A stretch of 64,000 nt of DNA, from positions 32,260,583-32,324,582 of the forward strand of contig NC_089985.1 of NCBI RefSeq assembly GCF_036417845.1, in the 5' to 3' direction. The stretch comes from Apteryx mantelli. Lineage: Eukaryota; Chordata; Aves; Apterygiformes; Apterygidae. This document shows positions 10,501 through 22,200 of this stretch, one piece after another (within the stretch, counting starts at the first letter, position 1; each line of letters starts with the position of its first letter). Both the position numbers and the translations under genes were made by a program. The notes below the pieces were generated by a model. The model was not told the DNA's origin and did not search any database. It worked only from the letters and a program-made list of their open reading frames with translations.

Positions 10501-12585
10501 TAAGTTGGTGGCAATTCTTCCCAGAGCAGCTCTCCCAGTTCCAGTGTCCCCAATTCTCCAGCCAGCTCTGGACACATCCGACCTAGTTCTCTGCATGGAC
10601 TGGCACCAAAGCTTCAAAGGCAGTATAGGTCTCCGAGGCGTAAATCTGCAGGAAATATCCCTCTGTCACCACTAGCTCACACTCCATCACCAACGCCACA
10701 GTCCACATCCCCGCAGCGCTCCCCTTCTCCTTTACCAGGGCATTCAGTTGGCAGCTCCAGTATTATTCAGTCGTTTCCAGTAAAACTACACTCCTCTCCA
10801 CCACTGGTAAGACAAATTTCTCGGCCCAAAAGTGCTGAGCCCCCTAGGTCTCCTTTGCTGAAGAGAGTCCAGTCGGCGGAGAAACTGGCTGCCTCACTGT
10901 CGTCTTCTGAGAAGAAGCTGGCTTCCTCGCGAAAGCATAGCTTGGATATCTCTCATTCTGAATTTAAGAAGGAAATGCTACAGAGGGATCCTAGTCTCCA
11001 GAGCTTACAAGAATCTGCGAATGAAACAACAGGTGGAAAACTTGGACTAGCGGAAAAGGGGATGTTGCAGAAGCCAGGCTCCAGGAAGCTGGGTGCTATT
11101 CGACAAGACAGAGTGGAGAGGAGAGAGTCTCTGCAAAAGCAGGAGGCCATAAGAGAAGTAGATTCCTCAGAAGATGAAACAGATGATGGTTCAGAGGATA
11201 GTCAGGATGGGAGAAGACTGGACAAGCCACCTGACAGTGGAGACCAAGGCTCCGATTCTTTTAACGAGGATAAGTTTTCCTCTAAATTGGAAAGCAAGGA
11301 TAGTATTGAAGATGATGCCTTTCTACCTGAAGATCCGAAAGGTACGGAAGATTTGCAGAAGGTAAATAATCAGCAAGCCAAGGCTGTTTCAGAGCTGCTG
11401 CAAACTAGCGTACACCCTTCCCCATCAGAGGCCCTCCCAAGAACTGCTCCAGAAAAATTAGCAAACTCAGAAAAGCCATTCCTAAGATCAGAAACAATTG
11501 CAAGGGAACATAAATTGCCAGAAACCAAAACTTTTGAGTATTTTAGTCAAGAAGAAAAGTCTTATGAAGCAATCAAAGACTTAGGGAAAACTACTAGTAC
11601 TCCAAAAACAATAGATCACACAGAGCATATACAGTGCCCATCCATGAAACCTCTTAAACTTGAACAAGGTGACTCTTCAGGGGCCTCGTGTGGTAAGCTT
11701 GACCTGAAAGACTCTCTGCTAACAGAAATCAGTCAGAAAAAACACGACTCTAAACCTCTGCTAGCTCTTTCTCCATGTTGCACAGCAAGCGTGAGCGTTA
11801 CGCTCTCAACAAGCCGTGGGGATGGCAGTGCCGAGGGTCACAAAGAGACACTGCAGCCTGTAGAACACAGCAGCCCCTTTCTGTATCCTGGAAGCAGGAG
11901 TGAAACATCCCCCAAAAGTCCTAGTACCGAAAAACAGCCCAGCTCGTCCCAAGCAGAGAGTGTTTCAGCTGCTAGCAGAATGAGCCAGGGCAGTGCCCCA
12001 GGTACTGTGTCCTCTCCACTTCCTGTCCCCAGTGCTATTGAAAGAGCGCTCTCCGTGTCCCAGCTAGTACCACTGGCGCAGAGTGTCTTGGGACCTCTGA
12101 AGCTCAGTATGGCTGGTTCTGGCGAGCCGGAAAAGAGGAAGGATTTCCCCCATTTGGGTGCCTCCTGTAAAGAGGAGAGGGATTCAAAACAAAAAAAGCA
12201 GGAAACTTTACAAGCAGGACCGTGTCAAGAGAGCGCCAAACCTCCTAGCACCGGCAGCCTGACCACGAGGAGCGGATCCTGCATGGAGTCATTGCATGCA
12301 GCGAAGCTGTGGGAGACAACGTGTCCTGCGGGGGCGAAAAAGGAGCCAACTTTTAGCAGTTCTAAATCATCTGAAGCTTTGGGAAGTAGCTGCAAAAGCG
12401 CTCCGTCGAAGGAGCTATCACATGCTCTGGGACAGCCCGTTTTGGGGGCCTCTCCTCTGCCAGATGGCAGCACGAGGCCCTGTAAAGACGGGACTCTCAC
12501 GCAAGGGAAAAGCAAAGAGGTTGGAAGTCAGTTAAAAGTACAAGACTTTCCTCTGTCACATGATGGTGCTGTGAAGAAAACATAG
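1277..12585 (+). CDS. MAST2: MAST2, microtubule-associated Ser/Thr kinase 2, C-terminal part (7 coding exons)
   Basis: Coding segments are 1277-1581, 4296-4511, 6357-6583, 8088-8210, 9280-9416, 9650-9837 and 10505-12585. They join in phase to give 1091 residues plus a TAG stop at 12583-12585. The order is a Ser-rich linker ([17 protein letters not shown]), the conserved [17 protein letters not shown] block, a PDZ domain (about [17 protein letters not shown] to [15 protein letters not shown]), a Lys/Arg-rich segment ([17 protein letters not shown]), and a long disordered Ser/Pro-rich tail. MAST kinases are AGC-family kinases whose PDZ domain binds partner C-termini such as PTEN; the kinase and DUF1908 domains must lie left of the window. 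I chose MAST2 over MAST1/3/4 because the tail reads [34 protein letters not shown] and ends in a K-x-T-like residue set, and because PIK3R3 is next door. MAST4 shares many of these blocks, so the paralogue call rests partly on synteny. Confidence 0.93.
1582..4295 (+). other. MAST2 intron
   Basis: A 2.7-kb intron with GT-AG ends. It has moderate GC around 2150-2330 and is AT-rich elsewhere. The short open frames in it have no recognisable similarity. I see no repeat or RNA gene. Confidence 0.75.
4296..4511 (+). CDS. MAST2: MAST2 coding exon 2 of window (linker before PDZ)
   Basis: The acceptor is AACTGTAG before 4296 and the donor is CAG|GTAAGA at 4512. Read in the phase set by the previous exon, it gives [19 protein letters not shown] followed by [19 protein letters not shown] and ends TALSLLIPS. 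The [15 protein letters not shown] and [21 protein letters not shown] blocks are MAST-family hallmarks just upstream of the PDZ domain. A second in-frame AG 15 nt downstream (ending at 4310) could serve as an alternative acceptor that drops five residues. Confidence 0.93.
4512..6356 (+). other. MAST2 intron
   Basis: A 1.8-kb intron that ends in TCATCGCTGTAG. The open frame at 5125-5535 shows no similarity and lacks splice sites in phase with the gene. I see nothing else in it. Confidence 0.75.
6357..6583 (+). CDS. MAST2: MAST2 coding exon 3 of window (start of PDZ domain)
   Basis: The acceptor is GCTGTAG and the donor is TGG|GTATGT at 6584. The product runs from [16 protein letters not shown] through the Ser/Pro-rich [12 protein letters not shown] motif into the PDZ domain ([19 protein letters not shown]). 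The GFTL carboxylate-binding loop is at 6512-6523. This loop grips the C-terminus of partner proteins. The exon ends in HHMVW, phase 0. Confidence 0.96.
6584..8087 (+). other. MAST2 intron
   Basis: A 1.5-kb intron with a moderately GC-rich patch at about 7840-8060. It ends in TTCTCGTTGCCAG. I see no recognisable element in it. Confidence 0.75.
8088..8210 (+). CDS. MAST2: MAST2 coding exon 4 of window (core of PDZ domain)
   Basis: Exactly 41 codons, phase 0 at both ends, with acceptor CCAG and donor AAG|GTAGGC. The product [19 protein letters not shown] then [20 protein letters not shown] is the classical PDZ middle: GPA-x-x-AGL-x-x-GDLI-x-x-VNGE-x-V, and the alpha-B helix starting with His (HTEVVELIL), which is typical of class I PDZ domains that bind S/T-x-hydrophobic C-termini. 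Confidence 0.97.
8211..9279 (+). other. MAST2 intron
   Basis: A 1.1-kb AT-rich intron with a T-rich tract near 8524-8538, ending in TTTCTGACAG. I see nothing else in it. Confidence 0.75.
9280..9416 (+). CDS. MAST2: MAST2 coding exon 5 of window (end of PDZ, basic segment)
   Basis: The product starts [20 protein letters not shown], which contains the last PDZ beta strand, and goes on to a Lys/Arg-rich run ([16 protein letters not shown]). The donor is AG|GTTAGT and leaves two bases of a Ser codon completed by the next exon. The phase is consistent with exons 4 and 6. Confidence 0.95.
9650..9837 (+). CDS. MAST2: MAST2 coding exon 6 of window
   Basis: The acceptor is TTTCCACAG. The product is [20 protein letters not shown] followed by Ser-rich repeats ([38 protein letters not shown]). 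Many SP and RxxS motifs suggest a phosphorylation-rich linker. The donor is CAG|GTAAAA and is followed directly by an unbroken run of 21 A (9840-9860). Confidence 0.95.
9838..10504 (+). other. MAST2 last intron, beginning with a poly(A) run
   Basis: The GT donor at 9838-9839 is followed by 21 A and then GGTGTGTGG. The intron ends in a T-rich tract and TTTTTTTTTAAG at 10504. The AG is preceded by A rather than a pyrimidine, so it is a somewhat weak acceptor. I see no other element. Confidence 0.8.
10505..12585 (+). CDS. MAST2: MAST2 last coding exon, disordered Ser/Pro-rich tail
   Basis: A single 2081-bp exon with two bases completing the Val codon of VGGNSSQSS. It codes 692 residues and a TAG stop at 12583. 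The first part ([60 protein letters not shown]) is strongly conserved among MAST proteins. After about 11200 the sequence is low-complexity Ser/Lys/Glu with no domain I recognise. An acidic patch ([15 protein letters not shown]) is at about 11157-11203. The protein ends in VKKT, a possible PDZ-binding-like C-terminus comparable to the LKQT I recall in mammalian MAST2. No frameshift or internal stop is present. Confidence 0.95.
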
Positions 12586-13445
12586 CAGCATCCCTGGTAC
12601 ACACAGACTGGAGCGTTCCACAGTCAAAATAGAGACTGCATGTTTGAATTTTGTAATATACACTAATATAAAATAGAACTTGTGTACATCTATTTTTGGG
12701 AGGGTTTTTTTCATACTGTTTTTTGTGTTTTTTTCATCCTTGCTATTCTATTTTTGTACACAGTAATGCTTGCCATTTGAGGTCTCTTTAGAACAGGGTA
12801 TCTTTAAAGCAGGGCTTAAGAAACAGTTTGCTGATTTTTCCCTTCCTGCCCTTTTATTTTGCCCTCAGTTTAGGGCCTGTTGTGCTCTTCTCTCCAATTC
12901 CGCGTTGATTTGAGATCCCCCAAAATTCTGAGTGCGAAAAAGGCAGCTTGCTTTAAAATCTTTGCTTTTCAACCTTCTCTTTCAAATGTCATTGAAGTTC
13001 ACAAATTTCAAGTATTTGCTTTGAGTTTACAGGCCAATTTTCTTTGACAAGGAGGACAAAATACTTTCTGGTCCACTAGTTATTCTGGAAATACAAACCG
13101 TCTTCAATCTTTGCCACTGTATGCATTTACAGTCCTGCATACACCATTGAGTCCCTTGCCTCCATATCCTTAGGCTAGGGTGGAGGGATCAGACAGAGGG
13201 ATATTCCTATCTTCTCTTTAAACCAATTATGAATATTTTTTCAATGGAATTATCAGAGAGAAAACCTCCAATCTGTGAGCTGTTTTTTTGGGGGGAGGGG
13301 TTGATTGTTTTTACTTATTGTTTATGGGACACAAGGCAACTCTTCCCTCTGTGTTTTTAAAATTTTAATGATATTTTATCTTCCCTTCTCTGACTTCAGT
13401 TTGTAACTTGCCCTGCCTCAGAATAAATGACCCCCAGGAAAGGGG
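12586..13445 (+). other. MAST2: MAST2 3' UTR (minimal extent)
   Basis: This T-rich sequence starts right after the stop codon. A canonical AATAAA at 13422-13427 is followed by a G/T-rich stretch (GGGGTGCCATGTAGGTTG), so cleavage near 13445 is plausible. The UTR could continue to the next AATAAA at 14528. No transcript evidence is available, so the end is inferred. Confidence 0.55.
13422..13427 (+). terminator. AATAAA poly(A) signal, proximal candidate for MAST2
   Basis: Perfect AATAAA hexamer about 840 nt after the stop, with a G/T-rich downstream element within 40 nt. It is the first canonical hexamer after the stop codon. Confidence 0.55.
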
Positions 13446-14527
13446 TGCCATGTAGGTTGATTTTAAAGTAGGGAAATTTATAGTCATGTGCTCTTCAATA
13501 TGGTTTGGGCAAAGTTGCTTCAATGATAAATGAGCTTTGGAGACTTTTCCTTCTCTTGGTGAGTCTAAATAGGTAGGGATTTTAAGGTGTTCCTTAATAG
13601 TTCTGAACTAGGGCTTGGAAAACTCGCTGAGTTTTCCAAATCTGCCTGTTTAAAAAATATATATATATATCCCATGAGGAGTTCTGACTCCTTGAGTTCT
13701 GTGGACAAGCTGCAAGCAGACTTCAAAACACATGTGATATTTCAAGATTTCAGCTTTGACAGCTAGGTTATTTCCACTGCTGAGGTCACTTGGTTCCTTT
13801 AAAAATTACTATTTGCTCTTAGGTTTAGACATTGCTTTGCTTTAAGTGTGACCGGCTCTGGATAACAGTGCTCTTTGAGGATTAGATCAATAGTAATACG
13901 CCAGTAAACGTGTTGGATGGTGATACCTATAGCACTGTAAGCCATTTCTTCATCCAGTTAAAGGTTCCTGTCGATGAACACTCCCGTCATTTTCCCCAGA
14001 TTAGGCTCAGCTTTTATTCTAGTCTTGTCTGAGTATATCTTCCTGTGGATCACCCTCAATAGCTAGTCTCCTGCTCACTGGCTTACTCTGTTAGAAGCAG
14101 AATGACTGTGCAACAGTATCTCAAGGCTAAAAACTGCATCTGTTGGTCTGGTCTCATTATACCGCTGCCTCTTCCATTGTCTCAGCCTCTCTGAAACTTG
14201 AAGTTCTGATTCACTTTCCTGAAATGTAAATATGGTTTTTATATAGGAATTTATTTTCTCCATCTCTTTTGACTTGATTTCAACTCAATCCACAGATCAC
14301 AAAAAAATCTCTGTAACCCTGCCCTGTCTCTTTCTATATAACCATTTTTTTTTCTAATCTATATCTGATTTTTGGCTGCTTGGATTTCATTTCTGGACCA
14401 AGTTTTGATTTGATTTGAGCTTTTCTTTTAACATGTTTAAACTAGTGTTTACTCTGTGTGTCTGTGTGAACATGTATGGTGTTTTTAATACACTAGCAAA
14501 AGCCTCAAAGCTCTCAGTTAACATGTA

Positions 14528-14533
14528 AATAAA
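14528..14533 (+). terminator. AATAAA poly(A) signal, distal candidate for MAST2
   Basis: Perfect hexamer within GTAAATAAATC, with a T-rich downstream region (CTGTCTCTTTGCTCTTTCTG). It would give a UTR of about 1.95 kb. It is an alternative or additional site to the one at 13422. Confidence 0.35.
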
Positions 14534-14559
14534 TCTTGCTGTGACAGTATTGAGAGCAG

Positions 14560-17340
14560 GGCCTGCTGGACTGTCTCTTTGCTCTTTCTGCTGGAATTCG
14601 TAGGCTATTTGTATGCACTCGGTTTGCAATTATAAGCCACAATATTTCCACCACCCTGTCAGGGTCCTGGGTATCTCCAACCTTTCAAAGGACTCTTACT
14701 GATGAGTATCATTCTGTGCTGATTTTGGAGCAGTAGCAAGTAAGGAACAGATTTGGCAGGATCTGATACTTGATCTGGCTGGTTTTCTCCCTGATGGGTT
14801 GAAATGCTAAAAAATTGCTGAGAAACAAGGTCTGATTGGCGGTACAGCGTAAAATATAATTCATGGGAATAATGAAAAATTGATTGAGCATCATGATTCT
14901 GTGGTAATTTTGAAGAGGAGTCTCAAGTTTATCTCTAGGGAGTGCCTAGCTGTGGCAAGATGTAACCCAGGGAAGTCTCCATATAAGATAAGTAGTGAGT
15001 CCAGGGTTGCGCGAGGACGTGGTTCAACCTTGCTGTTCCCTTGGTGGTGGATCTTCTGCGTGTCCCCATCTCCTTCTCCAGCGTGGAGGCGCAGCTTATT
15101 CTGTGAGTGTGCTCTCGGAGCATCCGTGAGGCGATCTGGGTTTAAAAAAGTTAAAGGGAAAGCAAATCACTGCTCTGCGAGCGGGCTTTTTAACCTGGGT
15201 CCTTCTGAGCATTCAGCTCAGCTCATTAGTTGAACAAGCTTAAATACGGGAGCAGGGAGTTCCTGGGGCTGCTTAAAACAGACGGGGTACGAGGGGGCAG
15301 CGGTGCAGAGAGATGCTTCATGCATCCGTTCTCTCTGATACATGAGTTTTCCAGTTCAGGAGGAAATGAAAATGCTGCCCGCATTTTTCTAAATGCGCGT
15401 ATTAAGTCCTCTTCCGGGGCACTATAAATGAGGGGAGGGAGGACCAAAACCACGTTTTCCATGATATGCAGTGTACTCCAGTGCTTCTGAATGCCTTTTC
15501 AGCACGGTACTGAAGGGTTCTGGCGGCACTGGCCCAGCAGAGGGGTTTAAGTTACGTCTGTGCCAGGTCTGCTGGGGTCACAGATACCTGTGGTGGGACG
15601 TGCAGATTGGGATGTGACCGTCTAAAGGCACCAGCTGCATTAGCTGCTCACTCCCTCTCTTTGCAGCCGGTAGTTCAGTGGTGAATTTCAGTATTACTTT
15701 TTTTTTTTTTCCTTAAGATGAGTGAAGAACCTTGGTGTGTCACAGCTTTTGCTGCTTTTGCCTGAATTGGCCAAAGAAGAGGTGAGATATATATATTTGG
15801 TCACCTCCTTCGTAGCTACGGTACAGACAGCGACCAGTGCAATTTTAAAAACCTGTCTTTTTGGAAGCCAAAGCCAAACAGCATTACCAGGAAAGCATCC
15901 GTTCCTAGAGAAACCTCCTATCCCCCATCAAGCCCCAAATTGCCCTCTGTATGCCAGGTGCACCATCTTCCTGGTTACACGTTCTTTCAAATTTATATGG
16001 TGCATCATAGCAAAACTTTTCAGTAAGAAGTTTGTTTTTTTTCTGTGAAACCGTGATACTAAAGCAGATACATACACCAATATTTATTACTGCTAAGTAT
16101 TGCTTAAATAGCTCTGCTGATAACCTTGCAAACTTTGGGGGGCGATGAGATGTTGGAAAACCCTGTATGTGAAGAGTGAGAGTGTGTTTGTGTGCACGGG
16201 TGCACTGTATAGCTTTTCCCGGTACAAGATGTGACCCACGTTACCTGAACGAAGCGTTTGGCAAGCTGAGAAGTCGCCCCCTGTAAATAACACTGAGTCA
16301 GGTTAGGTAGGAGGTAAAAGCACGTGCGTGCGTGTGCTGTGTGTGCGGCGAGTGAGATACGCACATAACCATCTAAATGTTGCTTTCCCGATTCATTTTC
16401 CCGTTTCGTTTGGTTGGTTTGGATGCGTTTCTTGCCTCTCTTCGGTTTTGGAGTTGCAGTGTAGAAGTTAGTTCTGGTCCTTGCCGCTCTTCTCCATTAC
16501 TGCATCCAGCCAACGCGTTCCTGCACCATGCCTCGTTTCAGTGTTACTTTCCCCTTTGTCTCTGACTGTTGCAGACTAAGAGAAATGGGTGATATTTATT
16601 GTAAATATTAGACTTTAGCGTTGTAATGGCCACTCCTGGGTCTGAATGTCAGAGCCTTTGGCTGCTAATATACTAAAGAGCGCTTGCCGGGGGAATGGGT
16701 AGGAGTGAGCAGTGGTTTTGGTTTCCACACTTGCATAAAGGTGTGATTTGGAGTATTTTTTTTTCTTTCTTCCGAAGAGGGGAGGATAAAGTCTTTCTCT
16801 GGTTTTCTCTTACTGGATGTGAAGGATAATTCTGTACTTCTAGTAGAAGATTTGACAGAAGTGTGTGTTTACGTTGTGTTCAATTACCATATCCAGGTGG
16901 CTTGAGAGCACCTTTTAAGCTGGGCTCTGTCAAGCTGTGTCACTCAGCACTTAGCTAGAAAAGAGAAAAGTGTGGAATTTACGTGTTTTTAGAAACTTGA
17001 ACAATTGCCACATAATAGCAGTGCAATAATTTTTATTCATGTTGTACCTGCATGTCGATGTTCAAATCCTCCTCCAAAATAAACAAGTTTTTTTTTACAT
17101 AAATTCAAGCTTATGTTCATTTCTTCTTTTTTTTTTTTTTTTCCTTTTCTCCCTGGAAGAGTTGTGGCACAGCTGTGCCTTCAATGCTGCAAACTCCACA
17201 GGCTGTTTGGCAATGCAGAAAGTGTGCGGCAAAGTGTCTGTATATCAGAGGTATCAGGGTCAATCTGCGAGATTAGCTGGGGTTTTCCACTCCACAGGCC
17301 AGATGTATGGATAAGCCAAAGCTTTCGCCTCTGAAACTCG
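14560..17340. other. Intergenic DNA of ordinary composition
   Basis: This is the stretch between the MAST2 3' end and the GC-rich block. It contains a short alternating GT/GC purine-pyrimidine tract near 16320-16350 and T-runs near 15695 and 17127. Its open frames are short and unrelated to anything I know. I see no gene, RNA gene or recognisable transposon. Confidence 0.6.
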
Positions 17341-19027
17341 AGCCCAGAATTTGCCCTCCTCCACCGAGAGCCCCGTAAGCGTTCAGTATCCGATGTCAGC
17401 GCTAGTGAAAGATCCCAGCTTCGGCTCGGCTCATTCCTGCTCTGCCCGCAAAGAGCCGTCGGACGAGCGCGCCGCAGGGAGGAGGCCGTGGGCTGCCTGC
17501 GTCCAGCTCGTCCCTCTGCAGGACGGCGGCTGTTGCTCCGGCAGGACCTCAGGCCTCGGCCTCGCTCCTCTTCCTCACCCTAGTGTCTACTCTGGTGCAC
17601 GTAGTGCTGCAACGGCTCCACGTACAATAGTTGATGGACGTATAAACTACGTGCACGATTAAAACCCAAGGGGCAGTGGCTGCCGGCGGCACAGGTACAG
17701 TGTTGGCTTGCGCTAGCCGAATGGCGTGAGCCGGCAGGAGCTGTGTAGCCTCCTTTGGCCCCCAGTTATTTAGGCTGTCTTGGCAACGTGCCACCTGAAC
17801 CTTTTCGAGAGCAGCCCTTTGCCTTGGCATTTGATCTTGTGAAAAGCCTCCAAAGGATTATTTCTGTCCTTGGGAACAAAAAGCTGCGGAGACACTAGTA
17901 TCTGGTGGGATTGGGCTTGGCCTGCTTCATTTGCTCTGCTCTTGGGGATGCTCAGGATGTCCCGTGTCTCCTTGCTCCAGAGAAGATGCTGGTCAGAAAG
18001 CTGGGCTGAAACACAGCCCTGTCCGAGGAGTCTTGCAGTGCCTCTGCTAGCAGCAGCTCGCAAACCTGCTGTTGTCATTACTGATGGGGATTCGTTAAAA
18101 GAGTGACATTCATGCCCACACCAAGAGGGACATCAGGTCTCGAAGGAAGGGGAGGTGCAAAGCACCCAGCAGAAGCAGATCTCCCCTTCCGTAGCATTGA
18201 CCAAGCTATGTTCAATGGTCGGGGAGACAGATGGTGCCTCCGTGGTGTGCGTGGAGTCCCTCGTCTCCGCAGCCCCAGCTGCGACGGGAGCTGCCTGGCC
18301 CTAAATCGCGCTGACGGATGGAAACGTTGGCGGGAGAGCGGAGCCCGCAGAGGTCTAAGGAGCCACCGCCGCGGGCCTGCTGGGAGGTTGCGGGGACGGG
18401 TCTTGATGCCATGCCAGAAGCATCTCCACCGTCTCAGGTGTGCTTGGACGATGGACTGACTTTGCGTGGGTTTAGCTCGGATCAGGCTCAGGCCCAGGCT
18501 GCAAGAGGAGCAGCGTGTGGGTGATTTCGGACTGAGCCCGGGCCGCTTGCTCGCAAGCCCCAGCCCGTGCCAGGCCCTGCTGGAGAGGGGAACGGGATTG
18601 CAAAGTGCCAGTTGGCGCTTGGTTGGGAGAGAACCTGGGGGAGGAAAGCGGTTAATGCCGGGACCTGCCGGCAGCACGGGGCGGATGGGGTCGTTCTGCC
18701 TTTACGTGCATTTAAAAAAAAGCACTGCTCCTCTTTTCCACCTGGCTTTTCCACCTGGCAAGCGGTGAGCGGAGCTGGGTGACAGTCCCCCCCCCCGCCA
18801 CCGCGTCCTGGGGGGAGGAAAGGGGCACGGGAAGAGCCTGCACCACGGGTCGGCCCTGGGCCGGGAGGTGCAGCGAGTCTGCCGGGCCTTTGCAGGGGTG
18901 GGAGGGGAGCAGCGTGGGGGGCGCTGACACCCGGGACGAGGGCCGGCCTGGAGATGTCTGGAGATGTCCGCGGCCTCGGGGCTGTTTAACCCTTTGCGGC
19001 CGGGGCTGCCCCGTCACAAGCCAGCGG

Positions 19028-19215
19028 GCTTCGCATTTTAAATGCTGATTAGGGCTGACCTCATAGCTCAGAGCTTACTTCATAGTGGCTAATGAGGGAT
19101 TAGGAATGTTAAGCTAATTAGCAATCAGCAAACGAGGGCTCAGTCAGTCTTCTCAGCCCGACGTGCTGTCAATGAACCAGTTATTTGATGATTATAATAA
19201 ACTGCTCAAATAGGC
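19028..19215. promoter_or_regulatory. AT-rich homeodomain-motif cluster, candidate conserved enhancer
   Basis: This AT-rich island of about 190 bp is flanked by high-GC DNA on both sides. It contains a perfect 10-bp palindrome GCTAATTAGC (19113-19122), GGATTAGG (19097-19104, an OTX/CRX-type core), a GATTAG near 19047, GGCTAATGAGG near 19088, TGTCAATG and TTTGATGATTATAATAA. This density of TAAT/ATTA cores is typical of vertebrate developmental enhancers. Function and conservation are inferred, not shown. Confidence 0.4.
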
Positions 19216-22200
19216 TGGCTAATTCTGAGGGGCAGCGGGAGGACGGGGGCGAGCCGCAGGCAGGCGGCGCGGGAGCGGCAGCGCATCCCGGCACCGCGGC
19301 TTTCTCCGTGTTTGATGGTTTAAGGCACCGGCTCCTGGGTCAGGGGATGGGTCTTTTGGGTTTTTTTAATTGCATTTTTCAACCTGAATTCCTCTGTAAA
19401 ACACACGCACCCCGAAGCCTTTGCGGTTATGGGGCTGCAGCTCGTCCGTGAGTTTTGAATCTCAGCTTCCCCCTGCCGAAGGGCAGAGTTAGGATTCGAG
19501 AGCAAAATAACCCCAAATTTGTTGAATCCCACCGATCCCTCGAGAGAGGGGGGAAAACACCCGGTGTTTAGCGAGTGGCAGTGCCACCCCGCGCGCGTGG
19601 CCTGGGCGCTTCGCGAGCGGCCTCCTCGCTCCCTGGGGCAGGGTCCCGGAGCCGGGGGATCCTCGGCAAGGCTCTGGCACCGGCTGCTCTCGCCAGGCCC
19701 CTGCCGCCTCCATCCCTCCGGACACGGGTGCCGGAGAAGGGACGAGGTGTTGCTGGCATCGTCCCGCGCAGGACCTGGCCTGGATGTGGCCGGGGCCCAA
19801 ATCCCAGCGCCGACCCCTTCCCCTGCTCCGGCTGCGCCCCGGGTCCGGCAGCGCGGCAGCGCGCGGGAGCCAGCCCTCCCCCGGGATCGCGCGCAAGCCG
19901 CTCGGGGCCAGCTGGGGATTAATTGCGGCTTTGCCAGGTCAAAGCCCTGGCTTGCTTAACGAGGAGGGGGCCTGGCCGGGCTGCTCGGCTCCGTGGCCGC
20001 CGGGACGGGACGCCGCCGGGAGGATATTCCTAACGCCGGCGGGCGGAGAGGAGCGGTGGCGTCCGTGCACGCCTGCAGGCGCCGCTCGCGGGTTCGGGGC
20101 GGCTTCGCGAGGCCCTTGCCGGCGGCAGCCCTCCCGCCAGCACCCCTCGGAGGGGAGGGAAGGCGCTTTCTAATCCCACCCTCGCTTCTTGTTTGCTCTA
20201 GGGCCGGATCCTGCTCCAGGCACGAGCAACCCGCTCAGCTGGGGAGAAGCCGCTGCGTTTTCCGCTCGCTCAGGGAAAAACGGGAAGAAATACAATAAAC
20301 CCCCGAGGCTGGAGGGGACGGGGGCAATTCAGCGCCGCATCCCCTCAGGGATGGAGGGACACCCCCGTGCCCCAGCAATCCCGCGCCTGCCTGCACGTCT
20401 CCCTCCCAGCGGGAGAGGACGGAGATGCCGAGGGAGAGGCGGTTTCCCGGGACGGTGCTCGTGCGGGAGCCGTTCCGGAGGGCAAACGCTTCGCTCGGGT
20501 CAAATCCCCGTGCGGACGAGGCCCAAACGTCGCCCCTGTTCCTGCGTCAGCCCCAAACCGCTGCTCTGTGGTGGCCGTTTAACTCGCCGGAGCAGAAGCT
20601 GCTCTGTTGCCTTGATTTATTCCCCTGCCCCCTCCAGCAGCAAAACGTTGCAGCCGGGAGGCGAGGGGGGAAAAGTTCGGAGGCAACCTGCTCAGTAATT
20701 CACGTTGAAAAGGTGGAGGGGAAAAAAGATCAAATAAATCAAATTCCAGAGTCCTCCTGGGATGCAGCAAAGAGAGGAACCAGTGGGGTGAACTGGCTTT
20801 TTTGGGCCCAAGAGGCCAAAAGGGATTTTTTTGGGGGGGGGCAGGGGGGTTTCTGTCCTAACTGTTGTTTTTCCTCTGTTTCATTTTTTTTAAGCCCAGA
20901 GCAGCAGCCCCGCTCCCATGGGATGTGACACTCCATGGACGTTGCCTAATGTCCGTGTGCTTCCCTGGGAGGGGTTTGCCGGAGTGGGGCCAGTGTGGGA
21001 GTGGAGCACCCCATCCCATGCGGCCCCAGCCGGCTCGGAGATGCTCCCTGGCACCGGCACCCTTGTCCCGAGGCCGGAGGCGGCTCCTCCGGGGGCTGCT
21101 GCTCCCGGCGCGGCCCCGCGCTCGGCGGGGAAGGCAGCACGGCCGCGGCCTGGCCGGGTGAAGCGGCGCCTGCTCCCGCAGCGCAGGGCGGCACGTGGCG
21201 GCGGTCCGGCCCGGCGGGCGGATGCTGCTGCCCGAGCGCCTGTCTCCAGCTGGCGCCCAGGGGCTGCCGCCTTTTCCGAGCCGCCGGAGCCAGGGCAGAA
21301 CCCCGCGTCCGCTGCGGCTGTTGGCCGGGTCCCTCCGCAGGGTCCCCCGAGCCCTGCGCCGAGGGCCGTGGGCGCTGCGCGGGCTGCGCTTCCCCTCGGA
21401 GCGCGGGGCGGCACGGCGGCGGGGCTGGGCTCAGCTCGGCTCACAAAAAAAGGAAGAGATTAAGGCAGGTTTTGTCTTTGTTTTGTCTTTCCCCCCCTTT
21501 TCTGCTCCTGTTTGCTCTACTTGCCTGCGTTGCTTTCCTGTAAAACCAGATTGCAGGGGCAGATTTGGGAGGGGGAGGGGGAAAAAAAAAAACTCTAAAA
21601 AAATTGCAATACAAGGCAACTGGCTGCAGCTGGAGGGAGACGTGACCAAAATCATTTCCCTCTCGCTGACCTCCCCGACCAGCGGGATCCGTCTCTCCGC
21701 GGCAGCCCTGGCACAAGCTGCTTTCCAGCAGCACGCCGCCGCTCCTTCCCCGCCCCGCGTGCCGCCCGCTCCCGCTCCCGCCACCGGCCCGCTCCCCGGC
21801 CCCGGCTGGAGGCACGTGGGCCGACAGCTTTGCTTTGCAGTCTTTAAAGGTGAGGATGATGATGGTGTTTGCAAGGGGCAGCTCGGCGGTCTCGGGGAGC
21901 CTCCTCCCGCCAGGGCGCAGGAGCGTCATGGGGGAAGTTTTCCAGCTGGAAACCCGTGCTCACGTGGAGCTTCCAGAGATGGTCGAGGCTCGTGCTGATC
22001 CCTGCAGGACTTCCCCCACTCCTTCCCAATTTCCAGCCCCCTTCGGAGGCCCTGAGCCCGGCAATGCTCTGCAGCTTGCTATGCCACAACCGAGGTGGAC
22101 CCGGCAGCGGGAGAGCCGTGGGGTCCCCGCCGCTGCATCCGGCGGTGAGGAGGGTGGCTCGAAGGCGCCTTTCCCAAAACGCTGTGCTGGGGCACCCGGG

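Noticed and set aside
15421..15432. ACTATAAATGAG as a second TATA promoter
   Set aside because: It matches TATAAAT only loosely in context, has no CpG enrichment or downstream gene, and sits in ordinary intergenic DNA.
21829..21848. TTTGCTTTGCAG|TCTTTAAAG|GTGAGG as a 9-nt microexon
   Set aside because: The splice-like strings are good, but no neighbouring exons were found and chance matches are expected over 15 kb.
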